Assembly: GCA_900318275.1 (NCBI GenBank)
Contig: ONJY01000011.1
Span: 1 to 63,981 of the forward strand
Direction: 5' to 3'
Length of the DNA stretch: 63,981 nt
From: an uncultured Bacteroidales bacterium
GTDB taxonomy: Bacteria > Bacteroidota > Bacteroidia > Bacteroidales > P3
Shown: one piece after another, positions 44,463-54,394 of the stretch
How the letters are laid out: every line of letters starts with the position of its first letter
Numbering within the stretch: position 1 is the stretch's first letter
The notes under the pieces: model-generated
The model's database searches: none
What the model was told of the DNA's origin: nothing
The model's input: the letters and a program-made list of their open reading frames with translations, nothing else
Made by a program: the position numbers and the translations under genes

Positions 44463-45460
44463 AACTTTTAACACACTACTCCCAAATACCGTCAGACCAG
44501 TGGGATGCCTTGGTAGGGAACTCACCGGTAACCTCGTGGTTCCAGACGCGAGAAGCCTATAACTTCTTCGATAGCCTCAGTTTCACGGAGCCCTTTGTGT
44601 TTGGGGTGTCCGACAACAACCAGATTGTATGTCTGACAGTGGGTTACCTGCAAGGCGATGGGGGGTGGCTGAAACAAAAACTCTCTCGTCGTGCCATCAT
44701 CATTGGAGGTCCTCTTCTTACGTGCCAAACCACCGAGGCACACCTCTCCTCCATGCTCTCCGCCTTGCGGGAGAACCTTCGCAAACGATGTATTTACATA
44801 GAGACACGCAACCTCAACGACTATTCGTCGTGGAAGAGTGTCTTTGAAGCAAATGGCTTTTCGTACCAGGCGCACCTAAATTTTCACCTCGACTCCACTT
44901 CCTTGGATGTTATCAACAGCAACCTGAGCCGCACACGTAAACGCCACATCCACGTAGGTTTACGCGATGGAGCAACTCTGGAGACAGCATCCTCGGATAA
45001 CGATATCAATGAATTCTACAAAATTCTCCTCGACCTGTACCAGACGAAAGTCAAGAAGCCTCTGCCCCCCCCCGAATTCTTCCATAAACTACACCATCTT
45101 GATTCTGCGAAAATCCTTGTTGTCAGATACAACAGTCAAGTAATTGGCGGTATGGCATACGTCTGCCTCAACAAAAAGGTTGGCTACGAATGGTATGTGT
45201 GCGGTAAGGACGAAGCATTCAAAAATCTCTATCCATCGGAACTCGCCACCTACGCCGGCATCAAGGCTACAGCCGACAAAGGATGCCCTCGTTTTGACTT
45301 TATGGGTGCCGGCAAGCCAGATGTGGAGTATGGGGTACGTAACTTCAAAGCCCTTTTTGGCGGCACGCTTGTGGAACATGGCCGATTTCTGTTCACCTGC
45401 CAGCCATTGGTTTACAGTGCAGGAAAACTATTCATGAAAATAATCAGTAACGTAAAATGA
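44459..45460 (+). CDS. FemAB/GNAT-fold acyltransferase
   Basis: 333 residues. The C-terminal GNAT-type region is [20 protein letters not shown], then [20 protein letters not shown] and [20 protein letters not shown], like the FemAB-type proteins of polysaccharide loci. Such proteins transfer an acyl or aminoacyl group to an amino sugar. Following a CapK-like activating enzyme, it could use the acid that enzyme activates. It overlaps the next gene by four bases. Confidence 0.82.
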   Translation: MKLLTHYSQIPSDQWDALVGNSPVTSWFQTREAYNFFDSLSFTEPFVFGVSDNNQIVCLTVGYLQGDGGWLKQKLSRRAIIIGGPLLTCQTTEAHLSSMLSALRENLRKRCIYIETRNLNDYSSWKSVFEANGFSYQAHLNFHLDSTSLDVINSNLSRTRKRHIHVGLRDGATLETASSDNDINEFYKILLDLYQTKVKKPLPPPEFFHKLHHLDSAKILVVRYNSQVIGGMAYVCLNKKVGYEWYVCGKDEAFKNLYPSELATYAGIKATADKGCPRFDFMGAGKPDVEYGVRNFKALFGGTLVEHGRFLFTCQPLVYSAGKLFMKIISNVK

Positions 45461-45933
45461 CAATAAAGAATCTTTATACACGCTGCCGAAACGCATTCCT
45501 ATACAAGGTAATGCAGCGTATGCCTTATAACAAAATACGTATATGGGCCCTCCGCAAGCAGGGCTATTCGGTAGGACAAAACGTATATATCCCATCTGAT
45601 GTTTGTATTCCACACAACTTCGTCAACAAACGTGGCTCGCTGACCATAGGCGACCGGGCATCCATCGCCCCAAGGGTAACATTGATCTTATCTTCACATA
45701 GTAACGCTTCATCGGCATCTAAGCACGTGACACATCACGACAATACAATCACCATCGGCAACGATGCCTGGATTGGTGCCGGAGCAATCATCATGAACGG
45801 AGTGACCATTGGCGATGGAGCCATTATCGGTTGTGGAAGTGTGGTGATACGGGATGTGGAACCCCATACCGTCGTCGCCGGCAACCCGGCTAAAGTAATC
45901 AAGAAAATCACATTAGATGAACATACTTATTGA
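45457..45933 (+). CDS. Left-handed beta-helix acyltransferase (LbH), short
   Basis: 158 residues. Hexapeptide repeats: [13 protein letters not shown], then [20 protein letters not shown] and [16 protein letters not shown], and the terminal [16 protein letters not shown] trimeric O- or N-acetyltransferase of the WbbJ/MaT type, probably modifying a nucleotide sugar or lipid-linked sugar. It overlaps both neighbours. Confidence 0.92.
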   Translation: MTIKNLYTRCRNAFLYKVMQRMPYNKIRIWALRKQGYSVGQNVYIPSDVCIPHNFVNKRGSLTIGDRASIAPRVTLILSSHSNASSASKHVTHHDNTITIGNDAWIGAGAIIMNGVTIGDGAIIGCGSVVIRDVEPHTVVAGNPAKVIKKITLDEHTY

Positions 45934-46969
45934 CATCGGACACCCAGGGCATGTACATCTGCTGCATGGGGTAGCGGAAGAGATGATTGCGAGAGGACAT
46001 AAGGTGTTCTACTCGGTAAGAGACATTCCTGTCGCCAAGCGGTTAATGGAGCACTACAGGATGAGTCCATGGGTAGACCTTGGCGGCAAGAAAGATAGCC
46101 TGACCGGCAAAGCACAGACCGTACTGCACCAAGACATTCAGCTACTTAAGTTTGTACAGCGAAACCATATCAACATCGGTTTAAGCAGCGGCATTGTGCT
46201 CAGTCATGTGTCTAAACTAACCTCTATGAAGGCCTATGTGTTCGACGACGATGACGACGCTGCGGAGCCTTTGATAGTTAAATACGGTCACCCTCTGAGC
46301 GATGTGGTCTTCACCCCCGACTGCATCCGGAGGAAGACAAAACATGCCGTCTACTATGCTGGTACCCATGAGTTGGCTTATCTGCACCCAAAACGCTTCT
46401 CGCCCAATCCTGTTGTTTTGCAACATGCTGGTATACAAGAAGGCGAGCGCTTCTTCATCATGCGCTTCGTGGCACTGAAAGGTCACCACGATGTGGGACA
46501 GCAAGGTTTGACGATGGACCAAAAGAAAGCGCTGGTAGCGTTATTGAAAACGCATGGCCGCGTCATAATCACTTCTGAGAGAACCATCGAGCCTGAGTTT
46601 GAGCAATACCGACTGCCGGTACCACCGGAGGAGATACATTCACTGATGGCTTACAGTGCTATGTTCCTCGGCGACAGTCAGACGATGACCTCCGAAGCCG
46701 CTGTACTTGGAGTGCCTGCACTGAAATGCAACACCTTCGCCGGACGGCTATCCGTGCCCAACATGCTGGAAAACAAATACGGACTCTGTTACGCTTACCA
46801 ACCACAGCAATTCGATGAAATGTATCATCACATTGAACAACTGCTGGCAAAAGACCCCGAAGAACTCAGAAACGAATGGCACGCCAAACAACAGCGGATG
46901 ATAGATGACATGATTGACCCTACCGACTTCTTCGTCAACTATATAGAGAACAATGAAAGCTTATCTTGA
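45917..46969 (+). CDS. DUF354-family, glycosyltransferase-like protein
   Basis: 350 residues. [20 protein letters not shown] and [20 protein letters not shown] are typical of DUF354 (PF04007), which has a GT-B-like fold related to UDP-GlcNAc 2-epimerases and glycosyltransferases. It may transfer or epimerise a sugar; the activity is unproven. It overlaps the acyltransferases on either side. Confidence 0.85.
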   Translation: MNILIDIGHPGHVHLLHGVAEEMIARGHKVFYSVRDIPVAKRLMEHYRMSPWVDLGGKKDSLTGKAQTVLHQDIQLLKFVQRNHINIGLSSGIVLSHVSKLTSMKAYVFDDDDDAAEPLIVKYGHPLSDVVFTPDCIRRKTKHAVYYAGTHELAYLHPKRFSPNPVVLQHAGIQEGERFFIMRFVALKGHHDVGQQGLTMDQKKALVALLKTHGRVIITSERTIEPEFEQYRLPVPPEEIHSLMAYSAMFLGDSQTMTSEAAVLGVPALKCNTFAGRLSVPNMLENKYGLCYAYQPQQFDEMYHHIEQLLAKDPEELRNEWHAKQQRMIDDMIDPTDFFVNYIENNESLS

Positions 46970-47504
46970 ACTGAAGCGGCAACCATTGCCGCACTATAAA
47001 CGAGCAAACCTATGGGCAACCATACGTCAATCGGCTCGCGTACACGGATATCGTTGTGCCTTGTGGTTTGCTATCATACGTTGGAAGGATCATGTGTTCA
47101 ACCAGTGGGCAATGCGTTGCCCTTGGAACGCCCTAAGAATAAGACTACAACGATGGCGCGGAGTGCAAATAGGGCACAACGTGCACATCGGTCCAGGATG
47201 CACTCTCGACTACCCATACCCCTACTTTGTCATCATTGAAGACGGCGCCTCGTTGGCTGGCAACAACTATGTGTTAGCGCATAGCACACCTATGGAATAC
47301 CACAAACAATGCATGGAATCATTTGTAGCACCGACAGTTATAGGACGTAACGTATGGGTTGGGGTGAATGCCACAATCCTTCCTGGCGTCACACTAGGCG
47401 AAGGGGCTATCGTGGCCGCCGGCGCAGTAGTAACCAAAGACGTACCTCCTCGGACACTGGTGGCCGGTGTTCCCGCAAAGGTTGTAAAACAACTTAATAT
47501 CTGA
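46953..47504 (+). CDS. Left-handed beta-helix acyltransferase (LbH)
   Basis: 183 residues with an N-terminal helical extension, then hexapeptide repeats: [38 protein letters not shown] and [16 protein letters not shown], ending [14 protein letters not shown]. An acetyltransferase acting in the same module; the substrate is not known. Its last base is the first of the next ATG. Confidence 0.92.
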   Translation: MKAYLELKRQPLPHYKRANLWATIRQSARVHGYRCALWFAIIRWKDHVFNQWAMRCPWNALRIRLQRWRGVQIGHNVHIGPGCTLDYPYPYFVIIEDGASLAGNNYVLAHSTPMEYHKQCMESFVAPTVIGRNVWVGVNATILPGVTLGEGAIVAAGAVVTKDVPPRTLVAGVPAKVVKQLNI

Positions 47505-48241
47505 TGGACTTTACTGTTGAGAAATACAAGGAACTACTGGAGGCCCTGAAAAAGCATAAATGCTTTAGCCTCAGGCACGATGTCGATCTAAGACCTGACT
47601 TCTCGCTTCGCATAGCGCAAGTAGAGGCTGCCTCAGGTCTCACCGCCACATACTACTTCCGCACGGTGCCGGAGAGTTACGACGAGGCAATTATACAACA
47701 AATAGTCTCCCTGGGCCATCGGGCTGGCTACCACTATGAATGCCTTACCACATGCAACGGCGACATGAAGGCTGCCTACGATGACTTCTGCCTTAATCTG
47801 GAGAGACTACGAAAGATCGTTCCCATCACCACCGCTTGTGCACACGGCAGCCCCAGGTCTCCTTGGAACAGCCAGGATATCTGGCTGCATAACGAAATAC
47901 ATGCACTGGGAATAGACTATGAGCCTATGCAGGATACCGACTTCAGCAAGACCCTATACCTTACCGACACTGGCCGGCGCTGGGATGGATATAAGGTGAG
48001 TGTCCGCGACAAGGTACCTCGATATCAAGAACAATGGACTGCCGAAGGTCTTGTCTTCCACAGCACCGACGATATTATCAACGCACTTAACAACCCGCAA
48101 CACCCCATACACCTTAAATCACTCCTCGTCAACACCCACCCTCAGCGCTGGATGCCTTTCGGCATACAGTGGATGATGGAAGCCGGCCTACAACAAGCGA
48201 AGAACATCGCCAAACGGGTCATCGTAATCACACGTCACTAA
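47504..48241 (+). CDS. Polysaccharide deacetylase-fold protein, last gene of the glycan operon
   Basis: 245 residues. SLRHDVDLRPDFSLRIAQVE supplies the Asp-rich NodB-like start, then ATYYFRTVPE and GHRAGYHYECL. The pattern matches the deacetylase-like proteins found near FemAB-type genes in exopolysaccharide loci. Metal-site residues differ somewhat from classic NodB enzymes, so deacetylase activity is plausible but not certain. It ends just before the shared terminator. Confidence 0.8.
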   Translation: MDFTVEKYKELLEALKKHKCFSLRHDVDLRPDFSLRIAQVEAASGLTATYYFRTVPESYDEAIIQQIVSLGHRAGYHYECLTTCNGDMKAAYDDFCLNLERLRKIVPITTACAHGSPRSPWNSQDIWLHNEIHALGIDYEPMQDTDFSKTLYLTDTGRRWDGYKVSVRDKVPRYQEQWTAEGLVFHSTDDIINALNNPQHPIHLKSLLVNTHPQRWMPFGIQWMMEAGLQQAKNIAKRVIVITRH

Positions 48242-48257
48242 CCACACAATACCACAC

Positions 48258-48299
48258 AAAGAGAGAGGGCCGCGACAGATGTCGCGGCCCTCTCTCTTT
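48258..48299. terminator. Strong bidirectional terminator
   Basis: A 19-bp perfect stem, 48258-48276 with 48281-48299, loop AGAT. A-runs on the left and T-runs on the right let it serve both the plus-strand glycan operon and the minus-strand ompA operon, which converge here. Confidence 0.95.
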
Positions 48300-48304
48300 T
48301 GCAT

Positions 48305-49732
48305 TTATCGTACGTTCCTGTACTTCTCCATCCACTTGTTCACAATCGCTTCTGTCTGCGGCGTACGCTGTATTATCAGCGCCATACGGTTGTTCTCCTG
48401 CGGATCATACTCCATGATACCGCCAACAGGCATCAGCAACAGCTGGTTGGAACTGACATTAAAGTCGTTGACAAGGATGTTATAGGCAGCTTCGCATCGA
48501 CGCTCCGACAGCCACTGGTTATGACGTATCGAACCGGTTATCGAGTCAGCAGCACCGATAACATAGTATTCTATCGTGTCGTCAAGGTTGTTGACTTCCT
48601 TGGCAAACTTCTGCAACTTCTTGCGACCGTTATAGTCCACGTCGTACTTGTCAAGCTGATAGTAGACTATCGTGGCCGGGAGACCCAGCGACTCATTGGA
48701 CTGCAACAGCTCTTCTATGACGTTCACCGGCGCACGGCCCAAGAAGTCCTCCACCGAATCAAGACGCTGCTGCAGGCTGTCGCGCTCCTTGCTCATATCC
48801 ACCAACATCAGCGAGTCACGCTCACCCTTGACATGCGAGAGGTTCTGCACCGAGTCTATGGCGTTGTTCAGGTGGTCTATCCTACCCTGCAGCGTCGACA
48901 CAGTGTTGCGAGTACCGAATGACAGGAACTCATGGTTCACCTTCTCGCGTGCCGACGTCTTGGTGTAAGGATTGAACTTGGTGATACTCTTCAGCAAGTT
49001 AAACTTGACACCTATATTCAAGCTGGGGTTAAGGTCAAAGATTGAGTAATCGTTCTTGTAGGGCGTCCAGTCCCATGTCGACTCCGAGCCGAACAAATCA
49101 AGATGCGAGTGTATCGTCACATGCTCTGAGATAATATACTCGACGCCGACGCCGAGCGAGAAGGCCAATTCCAGATTACGACGGAAGCTACCCACTTCAT
49201 AACTGCCCACAGGGTTGCGCTGTATGCCGTAAAGCATTGACATACCAAGTCCTATAGGAGTAAATACATGCCATCTGTTACGCTTTCCCGACTCATATCC
49301 CATAACGAAGTTCGTCCAGTCAAGAGTCACAAAACCCAAAATAGCTGCCGCATGGGCATGGAACGGAGTATAGCCGTTATCATTCCTCGCGTCCGTAGAA
49401 TAGTCAACGAAGGGCTGCCTGCCATACTGTGTCTGTCCGTCGACATTGAAGAAATATAGCCTCAACGACACCGCGATATCGGGTATAACCCACTTACCTA
49501 TCTCTATCTTGGCGTTGAAGTTGAGCTTGTTCATACGTGCCGATGCCACAAGCTCATTACCGATAAAGGTCTGGATACCGCCCGATAACGCAAGATACCA
49601 GTTATCAAAGGGCGAGGCAATAATGTATTGCAAGGTATCCCTATCGGCACCGAGGGCAAACCCCCTACTTCTCTGGCCAGACACACTTACAGTAGCCAGA
49701 AGCAATAGAGCAATTACAGTAAACCTTCTCAT
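48305..49732 (-). CDS. OmpA-family outer-membrane protein
   Basis: 475 residues. A signal peptide (RRFTVIALLLLATVSVSGQ) is followed by an N-terminal beta-strand-rich region (about 20-265) with aromatic strand ends, a coiled-coil-like stretch with DSVQNL and ERDSLQQRLDSVED, and a C-terminal OmpA-like domain (about 345-470: VYYQLDKYDVDYNGRKKLQ, and LSERRCEAAYNILV) that should bind peptidoglycan. Last gene of the tnaA-wza-wzc-ompA group, nine bases after wzc. It may anchor or organise the envelope around the export machine. Confidence 0.9.
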   Translation of the reverse strand: MRRFTVIALLLLATVSVSGQRSRGFALGADRDTLQYIIASPFDNWYLALSGGIQTFIGNELVASARMNKLNFNAKIEIGKWVIPDIAVSLRLYFFNVDGQTQYGRQPFVDYSTDARNDNGYTPFHAHAAAILGFVTLDWTNFVMGYESGKRNRWHVFTPIGLGMSMLYGIQRNPVGSYEVGSFRRNLELAFSLGVGVEYIISEHVTIHSHLDLFGSESTWDWTPYKNDYSIFDLNPSLNIGVKFNLLKSITKFNPYTKTSAREKVNHEFLSFGTRNTVSTLQGRIDHLNNAIDSVQNLSHVKGERDSLMLVDMSKERDSLQQRLDSVEDFLGRAPVNVIEELLQSNESLGLPATIVYYQLDKYDVDYNGRKKLQKFAKEVNNLDDTIEYYVIGAADSITGSIRHNQWLSERRCEAAYNILVNDFNVSSNQLLLMPVGGIMEYDPQENNRMALIIQRTPQTEAIVNKWMEKYRNVR

Positions 49733-49741
49733 CTCTTTTTA

Positions 49742-52219
49742 TTAGTTTTCTTTAGTATTAGTATCTGTATTATTCACTCTTTTATGTTTCTCCGTTTTTT
49801 CCTCATCCTCTGCACCATAGCCGTAACCGTAGCCATAGCCATAACCGTAACCATAGCCATAGCCATAGCCATAACCGTAGCCATAGCCATAACCGTAGCC
49901 GTACTTACGCTCGTAAGGCATCAGCTTGCGGTAGTGCACATCGTTGAGCAGCAGCGCCATATTCGGGAAAGCATGACCCTGGTACAGCTCCTCGATATTA
50001 TCAAGCATACGCTTGTCGAACTTACCCGAGCGGATGACGAAGAATGTGTTGTCCACCAAGTGTTTGATGACATCGGTGTCCACCACCAGACCCGTCGGCG
50101 CCGAGTCGAGGACTATATAATCATAGCGTTTGCGCAATTCAGCGACCAAAGCATCCAGTCGGCCATTGCCAAGCAACTCTGTGGGGTTGGGAGGTATGGG
50201 ACCGGTGAAGATGGCATCGACACCACGGCTCACGAGGTCATGCTTTATAATATCCTCTATATTGTCCACCTTGCCCACCAGGTAATTGGAGAGACCTGTA
50301 TGGTGGCGCGAATAGAACAGACGTGTCAGCGATCCGCGCCGCAGGTCGAGGTCCAACACCACCGTGCGCTTGCCGGCAAAGCCGAAGCTGGCGGCAAGGT
50401 TAGACGAGATGAACGTCTTGCCCATACCGGGCATGAGCGATGTAATAAGGTACACGCGCGAAGAGCCTTGGTCCTTGTCGGTGCCGAGGAAGTCGACCTT
50501 GGCGCGCAACAGCCTGAACGACTCGCACATCGCGTCATGTCCGCTCTCCGACACCACGATGGAGCGGTCGTCATCCTTCTCGCGCGACGGTATCTCGCAC
50601 AGGAAGGGCGCTGAGGTGGCGTATATTATGTCGTTGTGGTACTTCACCTTGGTGTCAAACAGACGCCTCAGGAAGAAGATGCCCACAGGTATCAGAAGAC
50701 CTACCAACAAGCCCAGCAGCGTGGTGCGGCTCTCGTTGGGAGCCACAGGGGTGCGGTTGATGCGCGCAGGGTCTAGCACCTTGCCGTTAGGCTCGATCGA
50801 GGGCTGGCTGATCATCAGCTCCTCACGACGGCTCAGCAGATGCAGGTAGAGGTCTTCTTTAATCTTCGACACACGCTCCAAGCTCTCTATGTAGAGCTGC
50901 TGCTGCGGCACACGGCTCATCTTCGAGCTCGCCATGTCTGCCGTTATCTGCGCTTCGGCTATGCGCTCCTGCAAAACGCTGACATACACGTCGAGCAGCG
51001 TGTTCATATCGCTCTTCAGCGTAGCCAGCTCAGCCATCTTCTGCCTCACCACAGGGTTGTTCTGGCTCTGGTATTTCTTCAGTTCGAGCACCAACGCATT
51101 GTGCTTGGCAATAAGCTGCGTGATGTGCTCGTCATCGACACCCACATTGTTGGGTATCAAGTGAGTCTCATCGCTTTCGTTTGTCTGTATCAGGTAGCGC
51201 GCCGTGGTGAGCTGCTTGTTCAGGCGCTCTTTCTCTTCCGAGCTCTGTATGCTCGTTGCCAGGTACGACTGGCCGTACGACGAAAGGTCGAGCAAACGGT
51301 TCTCGCGCTTGAAGTCGGCCAAGGCGTTCTCCTGCACACCGAGGTCGCTCTGCAACAGCTTCAGACGTTCGTTGATGAAGTCGTATGTGTAGGCGATGAT
51401 GCGCTTCTTGTCCTTGACGGCGTCGTCATTATAGACGCGTATGGCTTCGTTGATGACGTCGGTGGCACGTATGGGCGAAGCATCCTGCAACACAATCGAA
51501 ATGATGGTGTTGAAGTCATCGTCGCGGAACACCTGCATGGCGGCACGGTAGTAGTCGGCCACAGCGTTCATGCTGCGATGCTCCACATGCAGGGTCTGAC
51601 CGACATAGGACTCCGACATGAACCAGGTGGGATGCACCACGATGCGACCAAACGGCATGGCCACAGTGTCCTCACACTCAATCTTTATCGGCTCGTAACC
51701 CGCCTGCGTGGCGGTAAGCGACGACGTGCTGTTGAACACCACATCAAACGCCACAAAGTCGTCCTCGCCGTTGTCTATGAAGTCAACCTTTATCGGCGAC
51801 TCACCGTAAAGGTCCTTCACACGGTTCACATACTTGGTCTTGGAGGTATAGAATACGTTGAGCTCCAGCGTGCGCGCCACCTCCAGCATCGCCGACTTCG
51901 ACGAGAATATCATCATCTCGTTGTTGATGTTGCTGTTGTACAGCGCCTTGGTGGCGAACATATTCTTTATCGAAGCCTCACGGATGGAGTTGTCGTTACC
52001 GCCGGTCGTCGAGCCCTTGATGAGCACTCGTGCCGAACTTTGGTAGACGTGGTTCTGGTGACGCACCCAATAACCGGCCACAAAGGCTCCCACAGCGGCA
52101 CAGAGTATCAGCCAGTGAAGGTTGCGCAACACTATAAACATTATATCCTTGACGTGAAGCTTGGGTCCTTTCTTCTCGTCGAGGAATGCCATGTTGTTAT
52201 TTTCTTTGCCGTCTGCCAT
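49742..52219 (-). CDS. wzc: Wzc-type polysaccharide co-polymerase / tyrosine autokinase
   Basis: 825 residues. Wzz-type N-terminal chain-length domain with membrane spans near residues 30-50 and 510-530 and a coiled-coil periplasmic part. The cytoplasmic BY-kinase has Walker A GMGKT at 598-602, A' VVLDLDLR at 620-627 and Walker B YIVLD at 701-705, plus PPNPTELLG. The C-terminal tyrosine cluster that BY-kinases autophosphorylate is here 15 consecutive Tyr-Gly dipeptides (residues 773-802), far more regular than usual, followed by an acidic/basic tail. It works with Wza in capsule or exopolysaccharide export and length control. It follows wza by 12 bases. Confidence 0.94.
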   Translation of the reverse strand: MADGKENNNMAFLDEKKGPKLHVKDIMFIVLRNLHWLILCAAVGAFVAGYWVRHQNHVYQSSARVLIKGSTTGGNDNSIREASIKNMFATKALYNSNINNEMMIFSSKSAMLEVARTLELNVFYTSKTKYVNRVKDLYGESPIKVDFIDNGEDDFVAFDVVFNSTSSLTATQAGYEPIKIECEDTVAMPFGRIVVHPTWFMSESYVGQTLHVEHRSMNAVADYYRAAMQVFRDDDFNTIISIVLQDASPIRATDVINEAIRVYNDDAVKDKKRIIAYTYDFINERLKLLQSDLGVQENALADFKRENRLLDLSSYGQSYLATSIQSSEEKERLNKQLTTARYLIQTNESDETHLIPNNVGVDDEHITQLIAKHNALVLELKKYQSQNNPVVRQKMAELATLKSDMNTLLDVYVSVLQERIAEAQITADMASSKMSRVPQQQLYIESLERVSKIKEDLYLHLLSRREELMISQPSIEPNGKVLDPARINRTPVAPNESRTTLLGLLVGLLIPVGIFFLRRLFDTKVKYHNDIIYATSAPFLCEIPSREKDDDRSIVVSESGHDAMCESFRLLRAKVDFLGTDKDQGSSRVYLITSLMPGMGKTFISSNLAASFGFAGKRTVVLDLDLRRGSLTRLFYSRHHTGLSNYLVGKVDNIEDIIKHDLVSRGVDAIFTGPIPPNPTELLGNGRLDALVAELRKRYDYIVLDSAPTGLVVDTDVIKHLVDNTFFVIRSGKFDKRMLDNIEELYQGHAFPNMALLLNDVHYRKLMPYERKYGYGYGYGYGYGYGYGYGYGYGYGYGYGYGAEDEEKTEKHKRVNNTDTNTKEN
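49814..49903 (-). repeat. Hexanucleotide-type repeat encoding (Tyr-Gly)15
   Basis: Fifteen head-to-tail six-base units alternate TAT/TAC with GGC/GGT codons. The unit length keeps the frame, so copy-number changes would alter only the number of tyrosines. Confidence 0.95.
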
Positions 52220-52231
52220 TAGTATTAGTTA

Positions 52232-52996
52232 TTAGTTCTTACTCAATGCCCTGTATAGTGCTATGGAGGTCAGCAGCGATGCCATCGAGAGTATCGTCGA
52301 CACCATGCCCGTCCAGAAGGTTATCTCGTTGCGCATCGTGCCGCCGTTCACGCCGTCGGTGATGATGAAATCGTTCTGATGCAGCATGAAGAAGGGGTCG
52401 TTGAACACATCCGACGAGCGCGGGTCAAGGTAGCGCATCACCATCTTGCCGTTCACCTCGCGCATCACGGCGATGCGGTCGCGCGGCGTGAAGTTGTCGA
52501 GGCCGCCGCTCAACGCCAACGCCTCGAGGAAGGTGCAGCGCTCGTTCGGCACATTGATTACCTTGCCGCCGCCAGCACCTATGAAGAATATCTTGAAGGT
52601 GTTGAAGCGCACCACGACGAAGGGGTCGTCGAGGTACCCACCGCGCGTCAGCCGCGCGATGATGGTGTCTTGCAGCTGCAGACGCGTCAACCCGGCCACA
52701 TGCATCTTGCCCAGCACCGGGAAGTCAATGTTGCCGTCCACATCCACAAGGTAGCCACCCTTGGTGTCTCGCACCACGTTGAACGGAGCCACAAGCTCCT
52801 GGTTCGGCTGCGCACTCGACACGACGATGCTCAGGTCGTCGTAGGGTGTTATACGGGCCTCGAAGCGGTCTTCGAGCTGTATCTGGCTACCATGCGTCAT
52901 GTCCTGCAGGTAGTTGACGCGTCTGGGGGTGACGCACGACGCCAACGTCATTATCGCCACCCCTAACGCAATCGCTTTAACAATTTTCAAGCGCAT
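52232..52996 (-). CDS. wza: Wza-type polysaccharide export lipoprotein
   Basis: 254 residues. A lipoprotein signal peptide ends LASC with lipid Cys21. The polysaccharide-export domain (ARITPYDDLSIVVSSAQP, and FPVLGKMHVAGLTRLQLQD) is followed by an SLBB-like segment (INVPNERCTFLEALALSGGL) and a C-terminal membrane-spanning helix region (FWTGMVSTILSMASLLTSI). Forms the outer-membrane channel partner of Wzc. It starts 21 bases after the tnaA stop with no terminator between. Confidence 0.93.
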   Translation of the reverse strand: MRLKIVKAIALGVAIMTLASCVTPRRVNYLQDMTHGSQIQLEDRFEARITPYDDLSIVVSSAQPNQELVAPFNVVRDTKGGYLVDVDGNIDFPVLGKMHVAGLTRLQLQDTIIARLTRGGYLDDPFVVVRFNTFKIFFIGAGGGKVINVPNERCTFLEALALSGGLDNFTPRDRIAVMREVNGKMVMRYLDPRSSDVFNDPFFMLHQNDFIITDGVNGGTMRNEITFWTGMVSTILSMASLLTSIALYRALSKN

Positions 52997-53017
52997 CTTC
53001 TCTGATTTTTCACTTTA

Positions 53018-54394
53018 TTAGCCGAGTCTCTTGAACTGGCAGGTGAAGTGGCGCATCAGCTCAGCCTCCCAGGTGATCTCAAGACCGCGTTTGATGCTGT
53101 CGCGACGGTCGTAGACGTTCTTCAGGGCTGCAGCGATGACGTCCATGTGGTTGTTGGTGTACACTCGACGCGGGATGCAGAGGCGCACGAAGTCGTTGCC
53201 GCCGAAGCGGTTCTCGCGGGTCACAGGGTCGCGGTCGGCCAGCACATAGCCGATCTCGCAGGCGCGGATACCGGCCTCGAGGTACAGCTCGCAGGTCAGC
53301 GTCTGGGCGGGGAACTCCTCCTTCGGTATGTTGGTCAGCACCTTGTCGGCGTCGACGAAGATGGCGTGGCCACCGGCGGGACGCTGGTAGGGGATGCCGT
53401 ACTCGTCGAGCTTGGCGGCCAGGTAGTGGACCTGCTTGATGCGGGTCTCGACCATCTCAAACTCAATGTTCTCCTTCAGACCGACGGCCAGAGCGTCCAT
53501 ATCGCGGCCGTTCATACCGCCGTAGGTGAGGAAGCCCTCGAAGGGGATGCAGAACATCTTGGCACCCTCGTACCACTCCTGCTTGTTGGTGGCGATGAAG
53601 CCGCCCATGTTCACCAAGCCGTCCTTCTTGGCGCTCATGGTCATGCTGTCGGCATAGCTGAACATCTCCTTGCAGATCTCACGCAGGGTCTTGTTCTCGT
53701 AGCCTTTCTCACGGGTCTTGATGAAATAGGCGTTCTCGATGAAACGGGCGCTGTCCACGTTCACCGGCACACCGTACTTGTGGCAGAGCTCGCAGGTCTC
53801 GCGGATATTCTGCATCGAGACGGGCTGGCCGCCGACGGTGTTGTTGGTGACGGTGAGCACTATGAAGGGCACATTGCCCTTGTTCTCTTTCAGTATCTTC
53901 TCAAGCTTCTCCAAGTCGACATTGCCTTTGAAGGGCACCTCAAGCTGGGTGTCGTAGGCCTCCTTGACGGTCACGTCGATGGCGAAAGCCTTGCGGCTCT
54001 CGATGTGGCCCTTGGTGGTATCAAAGTGGGCGTTGCCGGGAATGATGTTGCCGGGCTTCACCAGGTAGCTGAACAGCACATTCTCGGCTGCACGGCCCTG
54101 GTGGGTCGGGATGACATACTCGAAGCCCGTGAGCTCCGTGATGGTGTCTTTCATGTGGTAGAACGAACGGGCGCCGCCGTAGCTCTCGTCGCCCATCATC
54201 ATGGCGGCCCACTGGCGGTCGCTCATGGCGCCGGTGCCGCTGTCGGTCAGCAAGTCGATATACACATAGTCGCTCTTCAGCATGAACACATTCTGGTGGG
54301 CTTCGTTGAGCCATTTCTCACGCTGTTCGCGAGTGCTTTTCTTGATGGGTTCTACCATCTTGATTTTCCATGCTTCTGCAAAGGGAAGTTCCAT
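53018..54394 (-). CDS. tnaA: Tryptophanase
   Basis: 458 residues from the ATG at 54394; the longer frame to 54472 starts with an implausible basic extension. A PLP enzyme of the beta-eliminating lyase family; the PLP lysine is in MSAKKDG (K257). It cleaves L-tryptophan to indole, pyruvate and ammonia. The close relative tyrosine phenol-lyase has Thr and Arg at two specificity positions. Here they are Asp125 (HFDTTKG) and Ile381 (RACEIGY), as in tryptophanase, so I call TnaA. It heads the same transcription unit as wza-wzc-ompA, judging from spacing. A transporter gene such as tnaB is not adjacent. Confidence 0.9.
   Translation of the reverse strand: MELPFAEAWKIKMVEPIKKSTREQREKWLNEAHQNVFMLKSDYVYIDLLTDSGTGAMSDRQWAAMMMGDESYGGARSFYHMKDTITELTGFEYVIPTHQGRAAENVLFSYLVKPGNIIPGNAHFDTTKGHIESRKAFAIDVTVKEAYDTQLEVPFKGNVDLEKLEKILKENKGNVPFIVLTVTNNTVGGQPVSMQNIRETCELCHKYGVPVNVDSARFIENAYFIKTREKGYENKTLREICKEMFSYADSMTMSAKKDGLVNMGGFIATNKQEWYEGAKMFCIPFEGFLTYGGMNGRDMDALAVGLKENIEFEMVETRIKQVHYLAAKLDEYGIPYQRPAGGHAIFVDADKVLTNIPKEEFPAQTLTCELYLEAGIRACEIGYVLADRDPVTRENRFGGNDFVRLCIPRRVYTNNHMDVIAAALKNVYDRRDSIKRGLEITWEAELMRHFTCQFKRLG

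Noticed and set aside
50840-52222. 460-codon frame opposite wzc
   Set aside because: Shadow of wzc; no family features, and it overlaps a well-supported kinase gene completely.
53018-54394. Tyrosine phenol-lyase instead of tryptophanase
   Set aside because: The two specificity positions are Asp125 and Ile381, as in tryptophanase, rather than Thr and Arg.
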